Shown here: positions 30,359 to 38,273 of the stretch, piece by piece
How the letters are laid out: each line of letters starts with the position of its first letter
How positions within the stretch are numbered: position 1 is the stretch's first letter
NCBI GenBank assembly: GCA_030828385.1
Contig: JAURCS010000013.1
Location: 1-64,000, forward strand
DNA: 64,000 bases
Source: Gammaproteobacteria bacterium
Lineage (GTDB): Bacteria; Pseudomonadota; Gammaproteobacteria; Pseudomonadales; Pseudohongiellaceae
Reading direction: 5' to 3'
The notes under the pieces: generated by a model
Seen by the model: the letters and a program-made list of their open reading frames with translations, nothing else
What the model was told of the DNA's origin: nothing
Databases searched by the model: none
Made by a program: the position numbers and the translations under genes

Positions 30359-31015
30359 ATGTCTAATCTCTCCGTCACCCGTGCTGTCAGTGCCCGTATT
30401 CCTACCGAGTACGGGGAATTCGAGCTTGTCTATTACACGAATACCTCCGACAACAAGGCCCACCTTGCCTTTTATATGGGCGACCTCAGTTCAGGAGAGG
30501 ATATTCTGGTTCGACTGCATTCGGAATGTCTTACCGGTGATATCTTCGGCTCTCTTAGGTGCGACTGCGGTGAGCAGCTAGATCGCTCTCTGCAGGTAAT
30601 CGCGGAGGAAGGGTGTGGGGTAGTTGTCTATCTGCGCCAGGAAGGCAGAGGTATTGGTCTGCTGCAAAAAATTCATGCATATAATCTGCAGGATGCCGGG
30701 CATGATACTGTTGATGCCAACCTGCTACTTGGACATCAGGCAGACGAGCGAGATTATACGATAGCTGTTCGCATTCTGGAAAATCTCGGTATAAAGTCGG
30801 TTCGCCTGATCACTAATAACCCTCTGAAAATCAGTGCGCTTGAGGAGCAGGGGATCAAGGTTAACGAGCGCGTTGAGCTTGATAATTTCGTCAACCCTGA
30901 AAACTCCCAGTATTTAACAACCAAGGCCCAACGCATGAACCACCTGCTAAGCCTGACAAATATACCTCCCTCGATAGCCAACAGTGACTCCCATAAACCT
31001 CAATCAGCAGATTGA
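30359..31015 (+). CDS. ribA: GTP cyclohydrolase II, stand-alone, in a specialised cluster
   Basis: The enzyme opens the imidazole ring of GTP to give 2,5-diamino-6-ribosylamino-pyrimidinone phosphate, formate and pyrophosphate. The 218-residue protein has all key residues: zinc ligands Cys57, Cys68 and Cys70 (SECLTGDIFGSLRCDCG), the phosphate loop LRQEGRGIGL, Tyr108 (KIHAY) and Arg131 (DERDY). There is no RibB domain. ATG 30359 is preferred to the TTG nine bases earlier. It overlaps the next gene by 32 bases. It is probably dedicated to this cluster and not to riboflavin, because no other rib genes are present; this is inference. Confidence 0.92.
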   Translation: MSNLSVTRAVSARIPTEYGEFELVYYTNTSDNKAHLAFYMGDLSSGEDILVRLHSECLTGDIFGSLRCDCGEQLDRSLQVIAEEGCGVVVYLRQEGRGIGLLQKIHAYNLQDAGHDTVDANLLLGHQADERDYTIAVRILENLGIKSVRLITNNPLKISALEEQGIKVNERVELDNFVNPENSQYLTTKAQRMNHLLSLTNIPPSIANSDSHKPQSAD

Positions 31016-31748
31016 AGAGTGGCTGCATTCACGTGCCACTACTTTCCAAGCTGACAACAGACCTTTCATAACGCTCTCCTACGCGCAAAGCTGGGACGGC
31101 AGTATTACTACCCGCAGTGGCGAAGTCATTAATTTTAGTGGCGAGCAGGCCATGAGTCTGACGCATCAGCTGCGTAGTCTTCATGATGGAATTTTGGTTG
31201 GCATTGGTACAGTGCTCAGTGATGATCCGCAGCTGACAGTCAGGCAGTGGACTGGTTTAAACCCGCAACCAATTGTGCTGGATAGTCAATTACGCACGCC
31301 AAAGTCCGCGAGGATTTGCCATCACCCCGATAAGCAATGCTGGATTTTAACGATCAAACCTGTATCCGCTTCACTGGGAGAGCAGGTTGATATCTTGCCT
31401 ATGCAAGGTACCGACGTAGACCCTCAGCGAGTACCTCTGGTGGCTGCCATGAGTCTGCTGCGTGAGCGTGGTATTAAAACCCTCATGGTTGAGGGCGGTG
31501 CTACAGTAATAACCGCATTCCTGAAGGCGCGTCTGGCTGATGCGCTGGTGTTAACCGTCGCCCCCCGGCTTGTGGGCGGCTATAAGGCGGTAGGGAGTTT
31601 GCAAAGTGAACGCTGTGATGATCAGTTGCGTATCGATCCGCTACATTGTGCATCTGCAGGCAAGGATCTTATCGTGTGGGGGGATTTACAATACGACATG
31701 GCCGATGAGGAGAATGAGGAAAATGGCGAAAATGGAGTAGACCAATGA
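30984..31748 (+). CDS. RibD C-terminal-type (DHFR-fold) pyrimidine reductase without a deaminase domain
   Basis: The 254-residue protein is a single RibD_C domain: FITLSYAQSWDGSITTRSGE, then LRSLHDGILVGIGTVLSDDPQLTVR and LMVEGGATVITAFL. In riboflavin synthesis this domain reduces the ribose side chain to ribityl with NADPH. The zinc deaminase domain of RibD is absent, as in fungal and archaeal reductases, so the 2-amino group would be kept. The start is GTG inside the end of the cyclohydrolase gene. The acidic tail (ADEENEENGENG) is unusual. It overlaps the next gene by four bases. Confidence 0.88.
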   Translation: MTPINLNQQIEEWLHSRATTFQADNRPFITLSYAQSWDGSITTRSGEVINFSGEQAMSLTHQLRSLHDGILVGIGTVLSDDPQLTVRQWTGLNPQPIVLDSQLRTPKSARICHHPDKQCWILTIKPVSASLGEQVDILPMQGTDVDPQRVPLVAAMSLLRERGIKTLMVEGGATVITAFLKARLADALVLTVAPRLVGGYKAVGSLQSERCDDQLRIDPLHCASAGKDLIVWGDLQYDMADEENEENGENGVDQ

Positions 31749-32785
31749 ATGCACATCAGCTCTGGTTCGTCAAACCTCATGAGGTCGAAATACGCGAACA
31801 ACATTTACCAGCGCTGCTAAGCAATGAAGTGCTGGTAAAGAACCTTTATTCGGCGATCAGTGCCGGCACCGAGATGCTGGTCTACCGCGGTCAGCTGCCC
31901 GCTGACATGCCTCTAGATGAAACTCTTGCAGGGCTTGGACAACAAAAGATCAGTTATCCTTTACCCTATGGCTATGCCTGTGTCGGTCAGATAGAAGCGG
32001 CGGGTGATAGCGTTGCCCCTGACTGCGTTGGCAAAACAGTTTTCTCGTTTCAACCCCATGCCAGCCATCACGTTTGCACTATCGACGCCGTTATTCCGGT
32101 ACCGCAGAGAATAGATCCAAAGGAGGCTGTGTTTCTGGCAAACATGGAAACCGCTGTGAATCTGGTACAGGATGGCAATCCGCGAGTCGGTGAACGGGTA
32201 GTAGTGCTGGGACAGGGTATCGTCGGGCTACTGACTTCCAGTGTCCTGGCCCAATTTCCTCTCGCGTGTCTTTACGGCGTAGATGCCATCGCTGGCCGAC
32301 GCAGTTTGTCAGGGCGCTCTGGTGTGCAAGCGACCTTTGATCCTGATTCTGATAACGACATCAAGATGCTTCAGGAGAAACTGAATGTTGGTGAACCATA
32401 CGGCGGCGCGGATGTAGTCTTTGAGTTAAGCGGTTCCCCGGTAGCGTTGAATCTGGCGGTTGATTTATGTGCTTACTCCGGTCGCATCGTCGTTGGTAGC
32501 TGGTACGGTACCAAGAGCGCCGAAATAAATCTGGGCGAGAGATTTCATCGCAACCGCATCACAATCGTTAGCAGTCAGGTCAGTAGTATTGCTCCTGAGC
32601 TTGTTGGACGCTGGGATAAAGCCAGACGTTTCTCTGTGGTATGGGACATGATAAAAACATGCAGGCCTGCGCAGTTTGTTAGTCACACGCTGCCATTTAC
32701 AAAAGCGAGTGAAGCTTACCAGCTGCTGGACCAATCCCCTCGAGACACTACACAGATAATTCTTGATTATCAAAGCCAGTTTTGA
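31745..32785 (+). CDS. medium-chain dehydrogenase/reductase lacking the catalytic zinc motif
   Basis: The 346-residue protein has the MDR layout: a GroES-like part with SAISAGTEMLVYRG and YGYACVGQIEAAG, then a Rossmann domain with VVLGQGIVGLLTSSVLAQ (about residues 154-171) and ADVVFELSGSPVAL. The usual catalytic-zinc signature GHE is replaced by YGYACVG, as in BchC-like and related MDR groups. The substrate is unknown; the position suggests oxidation or reduction of a polyol or sugar side chain of the pyrimidine product. Its ATG overlaps the reductase stop (ATGA). Confidence 0.85.
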   Translation: MNAHQLWFVKPHEVEIREQHLPALLSNEVLVKNLYSAISAGTEMLVYRGQLPADMPLDETLAGLGQQKISYPLPYGYACVGQIEAAGDSVAPDCVGKTVFSFQPHASHHVCTIDAVIPVPQRIDPKEAVFLANMETAVNLVQDGNPRVGERVVVLGQGIVGLLTSSVLAQFPLACLYGVDAIAGRRSLSGRSGVQATFDPDSDNDIKMLQEKLNVGEPYGGADVVFELSGSPVALNLAVDLCAYSGRIVVGSWYGTKSAEINLGERFHRNRITIVSSQVSSIAPELVGRWDKARRFSVVWDMIKTCRPAQFVSHTLPFTKASEAYQLLDQSPRDTTQIILDYQSQF

Positions 32786-32843
32786 TGTTTGCCGTTTTTA
32801 TAACAGTTTTAGAATAAACGTTTTCAGTATAGAGGAATACTAG

Positions 32844-33230
32844 ATGTATACAGTTTCAGTAAGTCGTGAGCTGATTGCCAGGCATTATCTTGTCGGAGGA
32901 GATTGGGGAGCGGAGAACTATCCCCATTCCCATCCTTACAAGATCGAAGTCCGTCTTGAAGCAGCTGATCTGGATCAGCATGGCTATCTTGTGGATATCG
33001 TAAAAATTGAGGAAGAATTTCAGGCCGTTGTCGATTATTTTGGTGAGAGCATGTTAAATGATCTACCTGAATTCGAGGGTCTTAACCCCAGTATTGAACA
33101 TTTCAGTCGCATTGTTTGTGGCAAGTTGCTGGATGGTATTCAGCCGCCGGGTTCGGGCCGCTTCAGCGTGAGAATCTGGGAGAACGACACTTGCTGGGCC
33201 GCTTACGTCACGGATTATAAAGCAGGCTGA
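32844..33230 (+). CDS. 6-pyruvoyl-tetrahydropterin synthase/QueD-fold protein lacking the usual catalytic Cys
   Basis: The 128-residue protein has the three zinc histidines of the family at His14 and His28/His30 (ARHYL, then YPHSHPY), the substrate-loop VDIVKIEEEF, and the acid in RIWENDTCWAAY near residue 113. In QueD and PTPS a catalytic Cys lies just before the HxH pair; here that stretch reads GGDWGAENY with no Cys. The chemistry may therefore differ from known pterin synthases. It ends 14 bases from the convergent membrane-protein gene. Confidence 0.85.
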   Translation: MYTVSVSRELIARHYLVGGDWGAENYPHSHPYKIEVRLEAADLDQHGYLVDIVKIEEEFQAVVDYFGESMLNDLPEFEGLNPSIEHFSRIVCGKLLDGIQPPGSGRFSVRIWENDTCWAAYVTDYKAG

Positions 33231-33244
33231 CAAGACTTAGGCAC

Positions 33245-34276
33245 TCATGACTCCCTAGCTGTAGAGCGGTTATTGGCAGACTGCAGCCCGGGCAAGAGTA
33301 CTGCACCGGTCAATAGAATTATTACGTCACGCAGACGAATCAGCACGATCAAAGCGGCGGCTACCGGCAATGGCAAAGTCAGTGCCTGAAATGCCCAGAA
33401 CAGCCCCGCCTCAACACTGCCAATCCCGCCGGGCAGAGGCAGCAGAAAGGCTAGACGCACCACCGTAAATAGAAACACAAATGTTGCCAGGTCTGTCGGG
33501 ACATCGAGTAGACTAAGCAGGAACCAGAACTCTCCTGTCATTGCGGCCCATGCCAATAATGAAATAGTGAGGGCGACGCCAAGTTTAGGGCGTTGTGTTG
33601 TCATCACCCGTTGCAGTGATTCATTAAGGTGTGTGAGATGGGTATCCAGATTGCCCAGACGTTTGTTGTCATGCCAGCTCTGCGTCAAACGTTTTATCCA
33701 GACCTTAATACGCGATGGCTGACGCAGAACAAACCAGCCAAATAGCCCCATCAGCCCTATCAATCCCAGTAGAACAAATGCGATGAGGTGCCAGTCGACA
33801 AAGGTTGCAGAGCGGGTCGTCAACAAAGTAAGCGCGGCTAATAAAAGTACAGCAAAATTAATCCATAGCTCATAGAATCGATCCAGTCCAAGCGCCAGGA
33901 AGGCACTGTGTATCGGTACAGAATAATTTCGCCATAACCAGTAGATCTGTAGCGGTTCACCACCAAACTGGGGGCCGGGTGTCACAAAACTGATGAGCTG
34001 GCCGGCCTGACGTACCCTTAGAAGCTGCAGGAAGCTGCAAGGCAGTGCCATGGCGCGAGTCAGCACCAGCCAGCGTCCGGTAAGCAGGGCAATGACGAGC
34101 AGGTTGAGACAAGTCCAAACCATCCACTGTGGCAGCTGCAGATTTGAAATAGTCTGTATCAGTTCGGTGAATGGTAGTCTGGACAGTATCCATGTCGCCA
34201 GTGCGAAGGCTATGAACCATGTCATGTAGCGGGACATGAAACCGGCAAAGCGAAAAAAGTCAGTCGAAGCTTTCAA
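33245..34276 (-). CDS. flippase-like membrane protein (lysylphosphatidylglycerol synthase TM region / UPF0104)
   Basis: The 343-residue protein has about eight hydrophobic helices and the family signature near RQAGQLISFVTPGPQFGGEP and the glycine-rich LPLPGGIGSVEAGLFWAF close to the end. It lacks the soluble aminoacyl transferase domain of MprF. Related proteins move lipids or lipid-linked precursors across membranes. Its start overlaps the stop of the CDP-alcohol phosphotransferase gene by four bases, so the two are probably translated together. Confidence 0.87.
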   Translation of the reverse strand: MKASTDFFRFAGFMSRYMTWFIAFALATWILSRLPFTELIQTISNLQLPQWMVWTCLNLLVIALLTGRWLVLTRAMALPCSFLQLLRVRQAGQLISFVTPGPQFGGEPLQIYWLWRNYSVPIHSAFLALGLDRFYELWINFAVLLLAALTLLTTRSATFVDWHLIAFVLLGLIGLMGLFGWFVLRQPSRIKVWIKRLTQSWHDNKRLGNLDTHLTHLNESLQRVMTTQRPKLGVALTISLLAWAAMTGEFWFLLSLLDVPTDLATFVFLFTVVRLAFLLPLPGGIGSVEAGLFWAFQALTLPLPVAAALIVLIRLRDVIILLTGAVLLPGLQSANNRSTARES

Positions 34277-35454
34277 GCGCCGTCGTACCGGTTAAGCCAG
34301 TGATCATCCTCTGCCCACATGCTGAAGCGCCCGGTACCCAGAAGCAGTAACCAGACTACACAGCAAAATAGAACATAGTCCACCGGTAGTAACGGGTTGC
34401 TCATGTAATACCAGCTAAGCAGGCCAACCAGGATGAGGCTGAAGTAGCGCCCAGCAATTCCCAGCAAGAGCATGGCAGATGCCATAATAAAACCGCCGAG
34501 CATGACATTGTTCATCCATGCCAGGCTGTTACCCGTTAGCGGTGGCAGCCCAGATTGAAACAGGGATGTCGCCAGCGTTACCACAATTACCAGACGTAAG
34601 CCTGGTTGAAACAAAGTCAGACTGAATTTAGTTAGACGCTGAAAGATCTTGTCTACGACCTCTGCCTCTCGGTTGATGCGCCCACTGACAATAAGCCAGT
34701 CAATCAAGAACCCCATTAGAGCAGGTAGCATGAAAGCAAAGCCGGCTAGGGTTGTCAGTGGTGGATGAAACAGTGGCCACAGCGCCACGACCAGAAAGCC
34801 CATCTGAAAGCCGGCCCAGGTGCGACGGTGCAATGCTGGCGGCAGGGGGTAGATGGGCAAGCCTTGCCAGTTGCGCCACAATATTCCGGCGTGAAAAAGA
34901 TAATAGGCAATGCCAAACAGCAGGTAACTCAAATGAATTTGGCCATAAGCGAATGCCAGCAAGGAGGCTATTGCCAAGCCAAGCGCATCGGCAACCGTAT
35001 CCAGTTCATTGCCAAGCAGACTGCTTTGTCCTGTGCGGCGCGCAACGTAGCCGTCTACTCGATCCAGCACGGCGGCAAAGAAATAGAGCATGCCAGGTAG
35101 CCACGCCAGTATTGCGCCATCAGACCAGGGCTGAAACAGGAAGCCGGCGACGCTAGCGATCAACCAGGACCGTAACAAGGTGAGCTTGTTAGCCCAGCCA
35201 AGAGTTTTGTAAAGTGGAGCTTCGGGAGTTTCATGATTAATAGGCAAGCGCCGCCTGGTCTGGTAACAGATAAAGCCCCAGACTAACACGGCCTGTATAA
35301 ACCATTGTATTGCCCCTTGCCAAAACCAGCTCAGGCCCAGCAAAACACACTCGCCTGCCAGAGCAGCCATACCCAACCAGCCTAGGCGAGTGGATTCGCG
35401 CTTGAGCGATTCATATACCGCTTGTTGTTTCCCGGGATTTAAAGTGTCTGACAT
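34273..35454 (-). CDS. CDP-alcohol phosphatidyltransferase family membrane protein
   Basis: The polytopic protein of 393 residues has a complete CDP-OH-P active site: DGYVARRTGQSSLLGNELD followed by TVAD, i.e. DG-x2-AR-x8-G-x3-D-x3-D. This family transfers a phospho-alcohol from a CDP-activated donor. A long C-terminal set of helices extends beyond the catalytic core. ATG 35454 (MSDTLNPGKQ) is preferred; the frame reaches 35475, where the REP end begins. The substrate is unknown. Confidence 0.87.
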   Translation of the reverse strand: MSDTLNPGKQQAVYESLKRESTRLGWLGMAALAGECVLLGLSWFWQGAIQWFIQAVLVWGFICYQTRRRLPINHETPEAPLYKTLGWANKLTLLRSWLIASVAGFLFQPWSDGAILAWLPGMLYFFAAVLDRVDGYVARRTGQSSLLGNELDTVADALGLAIASLLAFAYGQIHLSYLLFGIAYYLFHAGILWRNWQGLPIYPLPPALHRRTWAGFQMGFLVVALWPLFHPPLTTLAGFAFMLPALMGFLIDWLIVSGRINREAEVVDKIFQRLTKFSLTLFQPGLRLVIVVTLATSLFQSGLPPLTGNSLAWMNNVMLGGFIMASAMLLLGIAGRYFSLILVGLLSWYYMSNPLLPVDYVLFCCVVWLLLLGTGRFSMWAEDDHWLNRYDGA

Positions 35455-35474
35455 TTGCCAACAATACCAAACCA

Positions 35475-35499
35475 AAGGGGATGGAGGGATTTATTTTTC
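35475..35499. repeat. left REP end of the dead RAYT unit
   Basis: AAGGGGATGGAGGGATTTAT followed by T-rich sequence. Its reverse complement is matched at 36265-36289, on the other side of the transposase remnant. Both resemble one arm of the full palindrome at 38891. Confidence 0.7.
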
Positions 35500-35579
35500 A
35501 TCAGTTTTACGCATTTGTAAAAAAAGTCATCTAGACTTCTAACATCAGTCTCTCACAAAAACCGCATAAGGAAATTCAA

Positions 35580-36294
35580 TGCCCCGTCGAGCCAGAATGA
35601 ATATACCAGGTTAGGCCTGCCATATTGTTCAAGGCGTAAATAATCGGCAAACGCGCTTTTTTGAAGTAGAAATCTATCGTGTATTTTTAAGATACATGGG
35701 CCAATTGCTGCCGCGTTATGAAAACAGTCTCCATGCCTATTGTTTTATGACAAACCATGTGCATTTATTGATTACGCCTGAATGTGTAGGTTTTATTTCC
35801 ACCTTATGAAAGTGGTGTGTAGCCGCTATGCACAATACATAAATAAAAAATATTCTCGTACAGGATCACTCTGAGAATGACCACATAAGGCCAGCGTCAT
35901 TGATTTTGAAAGCTATTTGCTGAAATGCTATCGCTATATTGAACTTAATCGCTAACGGTAGATATGGTAAAGCGCCCCGAAGCATATGTATGGAGCAGTT
36001 ATCATTACAACGCTTGGAGAGGTCAGAATAAGTTGATCTCAGGGCATGAATCCTATTTGGCCCTTGGAAAAAATCAAGCATAGAGATGTTCAAACTACCG
36101 AAAGTTTTTAATGAAACGCTGTCTACTGGAGATTACCAAGCAATTGGAAAGGCATTGCACTTTTCGTTGCCGCTGGGGTCTGAGGAATTTATGAAACAGA
36201 TTGAGAAACGAACAGGTCGAAAGATAGATTATGCGCATCGTGGTAGACCTTGTGCTAAATTGGTAAAAAATAAATCCCTCCGGCTCCTTAAATG
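35580..36294 (+). pseudogene. REP-associated tyrosine transposase (RAYT, Y1_Tnp), decayed
   Basis: Translated with interruptions, the sequence follows the RAYT pattern: MPRRARMNIPG, stop, CHIVQGVNNRQTRFFEVEIY, then HAYCFMTNHVHLLITPE with the HUH metal-binding pair. Later pieces are CYRYIELN, an ENDHIRPASLI stretch, and the tail SLPLGSEEFMKQIEKRTGR followed by KIDYAHRGRP. At least five stops or frameshifts break it, so it is not functional. The last 70 codons (36086-36295) remain open. It has inverted REP ends on both sides and splits a divergent gene pair. Confidence 0.88.
36265..36289. repeat. right REP end of the dead RAYT unit
   Basis: AAAAAATAAATCCCTCC then GGCTCCTT is the inverse of the left end, with three to four mismatches. 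It stops two bases before the ATG of the glycosyltransferase gene, so it occupies that gene's ribosome-binding region. Confidence 0.7.
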
Positions 36295-37332
36295 ATCTAT
36301 TTCGCATACCCTGGTGATCTCGACACCCCAACGGGTGGTTATCATTATGATCGCCGTCTTATTGGTGAGCTTCGCCGTATGGGGGTGAGAGTGGAAACAC
36401 TGGCCTTGCCGGATTGCTCTTGCATGCCCGATCAGCAGACTTTGGTCAGCGTTCAGGAGATATTGGCAGCTATTCCGGATCAGTCTGTGCTTGTGATTGA
36501 TGGCCTGGCGTTCGGGGTTCTTGATCAGTTGGCAATGGCAGAGGCACAGCGACTGCAACTGGTTGCCCTGTGTCATCATCCGCTGGCGCTGGAAACAGGA
36601 CTTGATGCACAAAGTCGTCAGGCTTTGCTGGTTTCAGAGCGCCGGGCTTTGAGTTGTGCTCGTGCAACTGTAGTGACCAGCGAGCATACTCGTCAGATCC
36701 TCATAGAGCACTATGACGTACCCATTGATAAGATCACTGTAGCGCTTCCTGGTACTGATCGAGTTACTTTTGCGCCCTGTGAAGGCGATCCGATCCGACT
36801 GCTCACTGTGGCATCACTGATCCCGCGCAAAGCCCATGACATCCTTATCGATGCGCTTGAGCCGCTTACATCCCTGCCTTGGCAAGCGCGCTTTGTGGGT
36901 GGTGAGGATTTCGATCCTGACTGGGCTGCAAGCTTGCAGGAACAGGTAAACAGCAGTGGTTTGTCGCAGCGAATTGAATTTGCTGGCAGGGTAGCTGATA
37001 CAGGCCTTGAATATCAGCAGGCTGATGTGTTTGTCTTACCCTCGCGATTCGAGGGTTACGGCATGGTATTCGCCGAAGCGCTGGCGGCGGGATTACCGGT
37101 GATCGCGGCGCGATCCGGCGCAGTACCAGACGTCGTGCCTGAAACGGCAGGCATGCTGGTATACCCGAACGATACCAAAGACTTAAGCGAGGCCCTGATG
37201 CAGATTATAAGCAGTGAACCATTACGCCGGCGACTACAATACGGTGCCAGGAAGGCCGCCGCAGCTCTGCCTGACTGGGCAGATACTGCAGTTATTGTTG
37301 CCAGCAAGCTCGATGAGATAAATAACTTATGA
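36292..37332 (+). CDS. glycosyltransferase family 4 (GT-B fold)
   Basis: The 346-residue protein has a GT-B N-terminal half beginning IYFAYPGDLDTPTGGYHYDRRL (donor/acceptor loop with GG) and a Rossmann-type C-terminal half. The latter has ITVALPGTDR, LLTVASLIPRKAHDILIDAL and the retaining GT4 signature FVLPSRFEGYGMVFAEALAA, in which the two Glu residues are spaced as in EX7E. It would transfer a sugar from a nucleotide donor. Its ATG directly follows the REP end of the transposase remnant; no clear ribosome-binding site is seen. It overlaps the next gene by four bases. Confidence 0.9.
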   Translation: MIYFAYPGDLDTPTGGYHYDRRLIGELRRMGVRVETLALPDCSCMPDQQTLVSVQEILAAIPDQSVLVIDGLAFGVLDQLAMAEAQRLQLVALCHHPLALETGLDAQSRQALLVSERRALSCARATVVTSEHTRQILIEHYDVPIDKITVALPGTDRVTFAPCEGDPIRLLTVASLIPRKAHDILIDALEPLTSLPWQARFVGGEDFDPDWAASLQEQVNSSGLSQRIEFAGRVADTGLEYQQADVFVLPSRFEGYGMVFAEALAAGLPVIAARSGAVPDVVPETAGMLVYPNDTKDLSEALMQIISSEPLRRRLQYGARKAAAALPDWADTAVIVASKLDEINNL

Positions 37333-38150
37333 GCGGTTTCAGCATCAACTGGCTGGACTTGCGCGAGGCAGCAGATTGGCGCGCACGCGACGATAAATTG
37401 CTGAAGCAAGCCAGAAAGTGGTTAACCAGCAGTTTTGCTCTGGAAACAGACAAGACCGTGGTGGATTTTGGTGCCGGCACAGGTTCCACGCTGCGTGCTT
37501 TCGCCGACGCTTTAAATACTGATCTACAGGCACTGTGCTGGCGACTGTTGGATCAGGATCCTGGACTGCTTGCAGAGGCTCGTCTTCGTCATGGTCATTC
37601 GCATCGTCTGGAGACTTATGAACTCGATCTCGCAAAGATTTCTGCATTGCCGCTGGCAGACGCACATCTCATTACCGCCTCGGCGTTATTTGACCTGGTC
37701 TCTGCCGTTTTCGTCGATACACTAGTTGTCGCGTTGCAGAGTCAACAACCCCCAGCTGGTTTTTACGCGGCATTAAACTACGATGGCACGACTATCTGGA
37801 CGCCTGCGCATCCTCTTGATGATGTCGTGCTTGAAGCGTTCAATCGAGATCAGCAACGAGACAAGGGATTTGGTGTGGCGCTGGGGCCAGGGGCAGGCTC
37901 TTATCTGGAGCGGGAGTTCAGTGCAGCAGGATTCAAGGTGTTTGTTGCCGCGAGTCCCTGGGTACTGAATGGAGCCGACAGCAAATTAGTAGATGCACTG
38001 ATTAGCGGCATAGCCGACGCGGTCGCTCAAGGCTCGACAATTGACACGGCTTCGCTTCAGGACTGGATTGAATTTAGAAAAGCCAATATAGTTATTGGGA
38101 CTTGTATAGTAGGGCATACTGACCTGTTGGCATTGCCAGATGCGGATTAA
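37329..38150 (+). CDS. class I SAM-dependent methyltransferase
   Basis: The 273-residue protein has the SAM-binding motif I TVVDFGAGTGSTLRAF (about residues 43-58) and an acidic residue in WRLLDQDPG as motif II. ADAHLITASALFDLVS and a C-terminal lid follow. The acceptor is unknown. The ATGA overlap with the glycosyltransferase indicates coupling, so methylation and glycosylation probably act on one product. Confidence 0.87.
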   Translation: MSGFSINWLDLREAADWRARDDKLLKQARKWLTSSFALETDKTVVDFGAGTGSTLRAFADALNTDLQALCWRLLDQDPGLLAEARLRHGHSHRLETYELDLAKISALPLADAHLITASALFDLVSAVFVDTLVVALQSQQPPAGFYAALNYDGTTIWTPAHPLDDVVLEAFNRDQQRDKGFGVALGPGAGSYLEREFSAAGFKVFVAASPWVLNGADSKLVDALISGIADAVAQGSTIDTASLQDWIEFRKANIVIGTCIVGHTDLLALPDAD

Positions 38151-38273
38151 TGCATTCTTAGACCTGAAAAGATTTCTAGGCCCATTTAACCGAGTAGCCG
38201 CACTGTCCTGTTTTTGTTTGCATAATTGACTGTCGCAGCAACACCGATTGATCACTAATTGCCAGGAAGCTCC

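Noticed and set aside
36086-36295. 69-codon frame before the glycosyltransferase as an independent small gene
   Set aside because: Its sequence is the C-terminal tail of a RAYT and continues the decayed transposase upstream.
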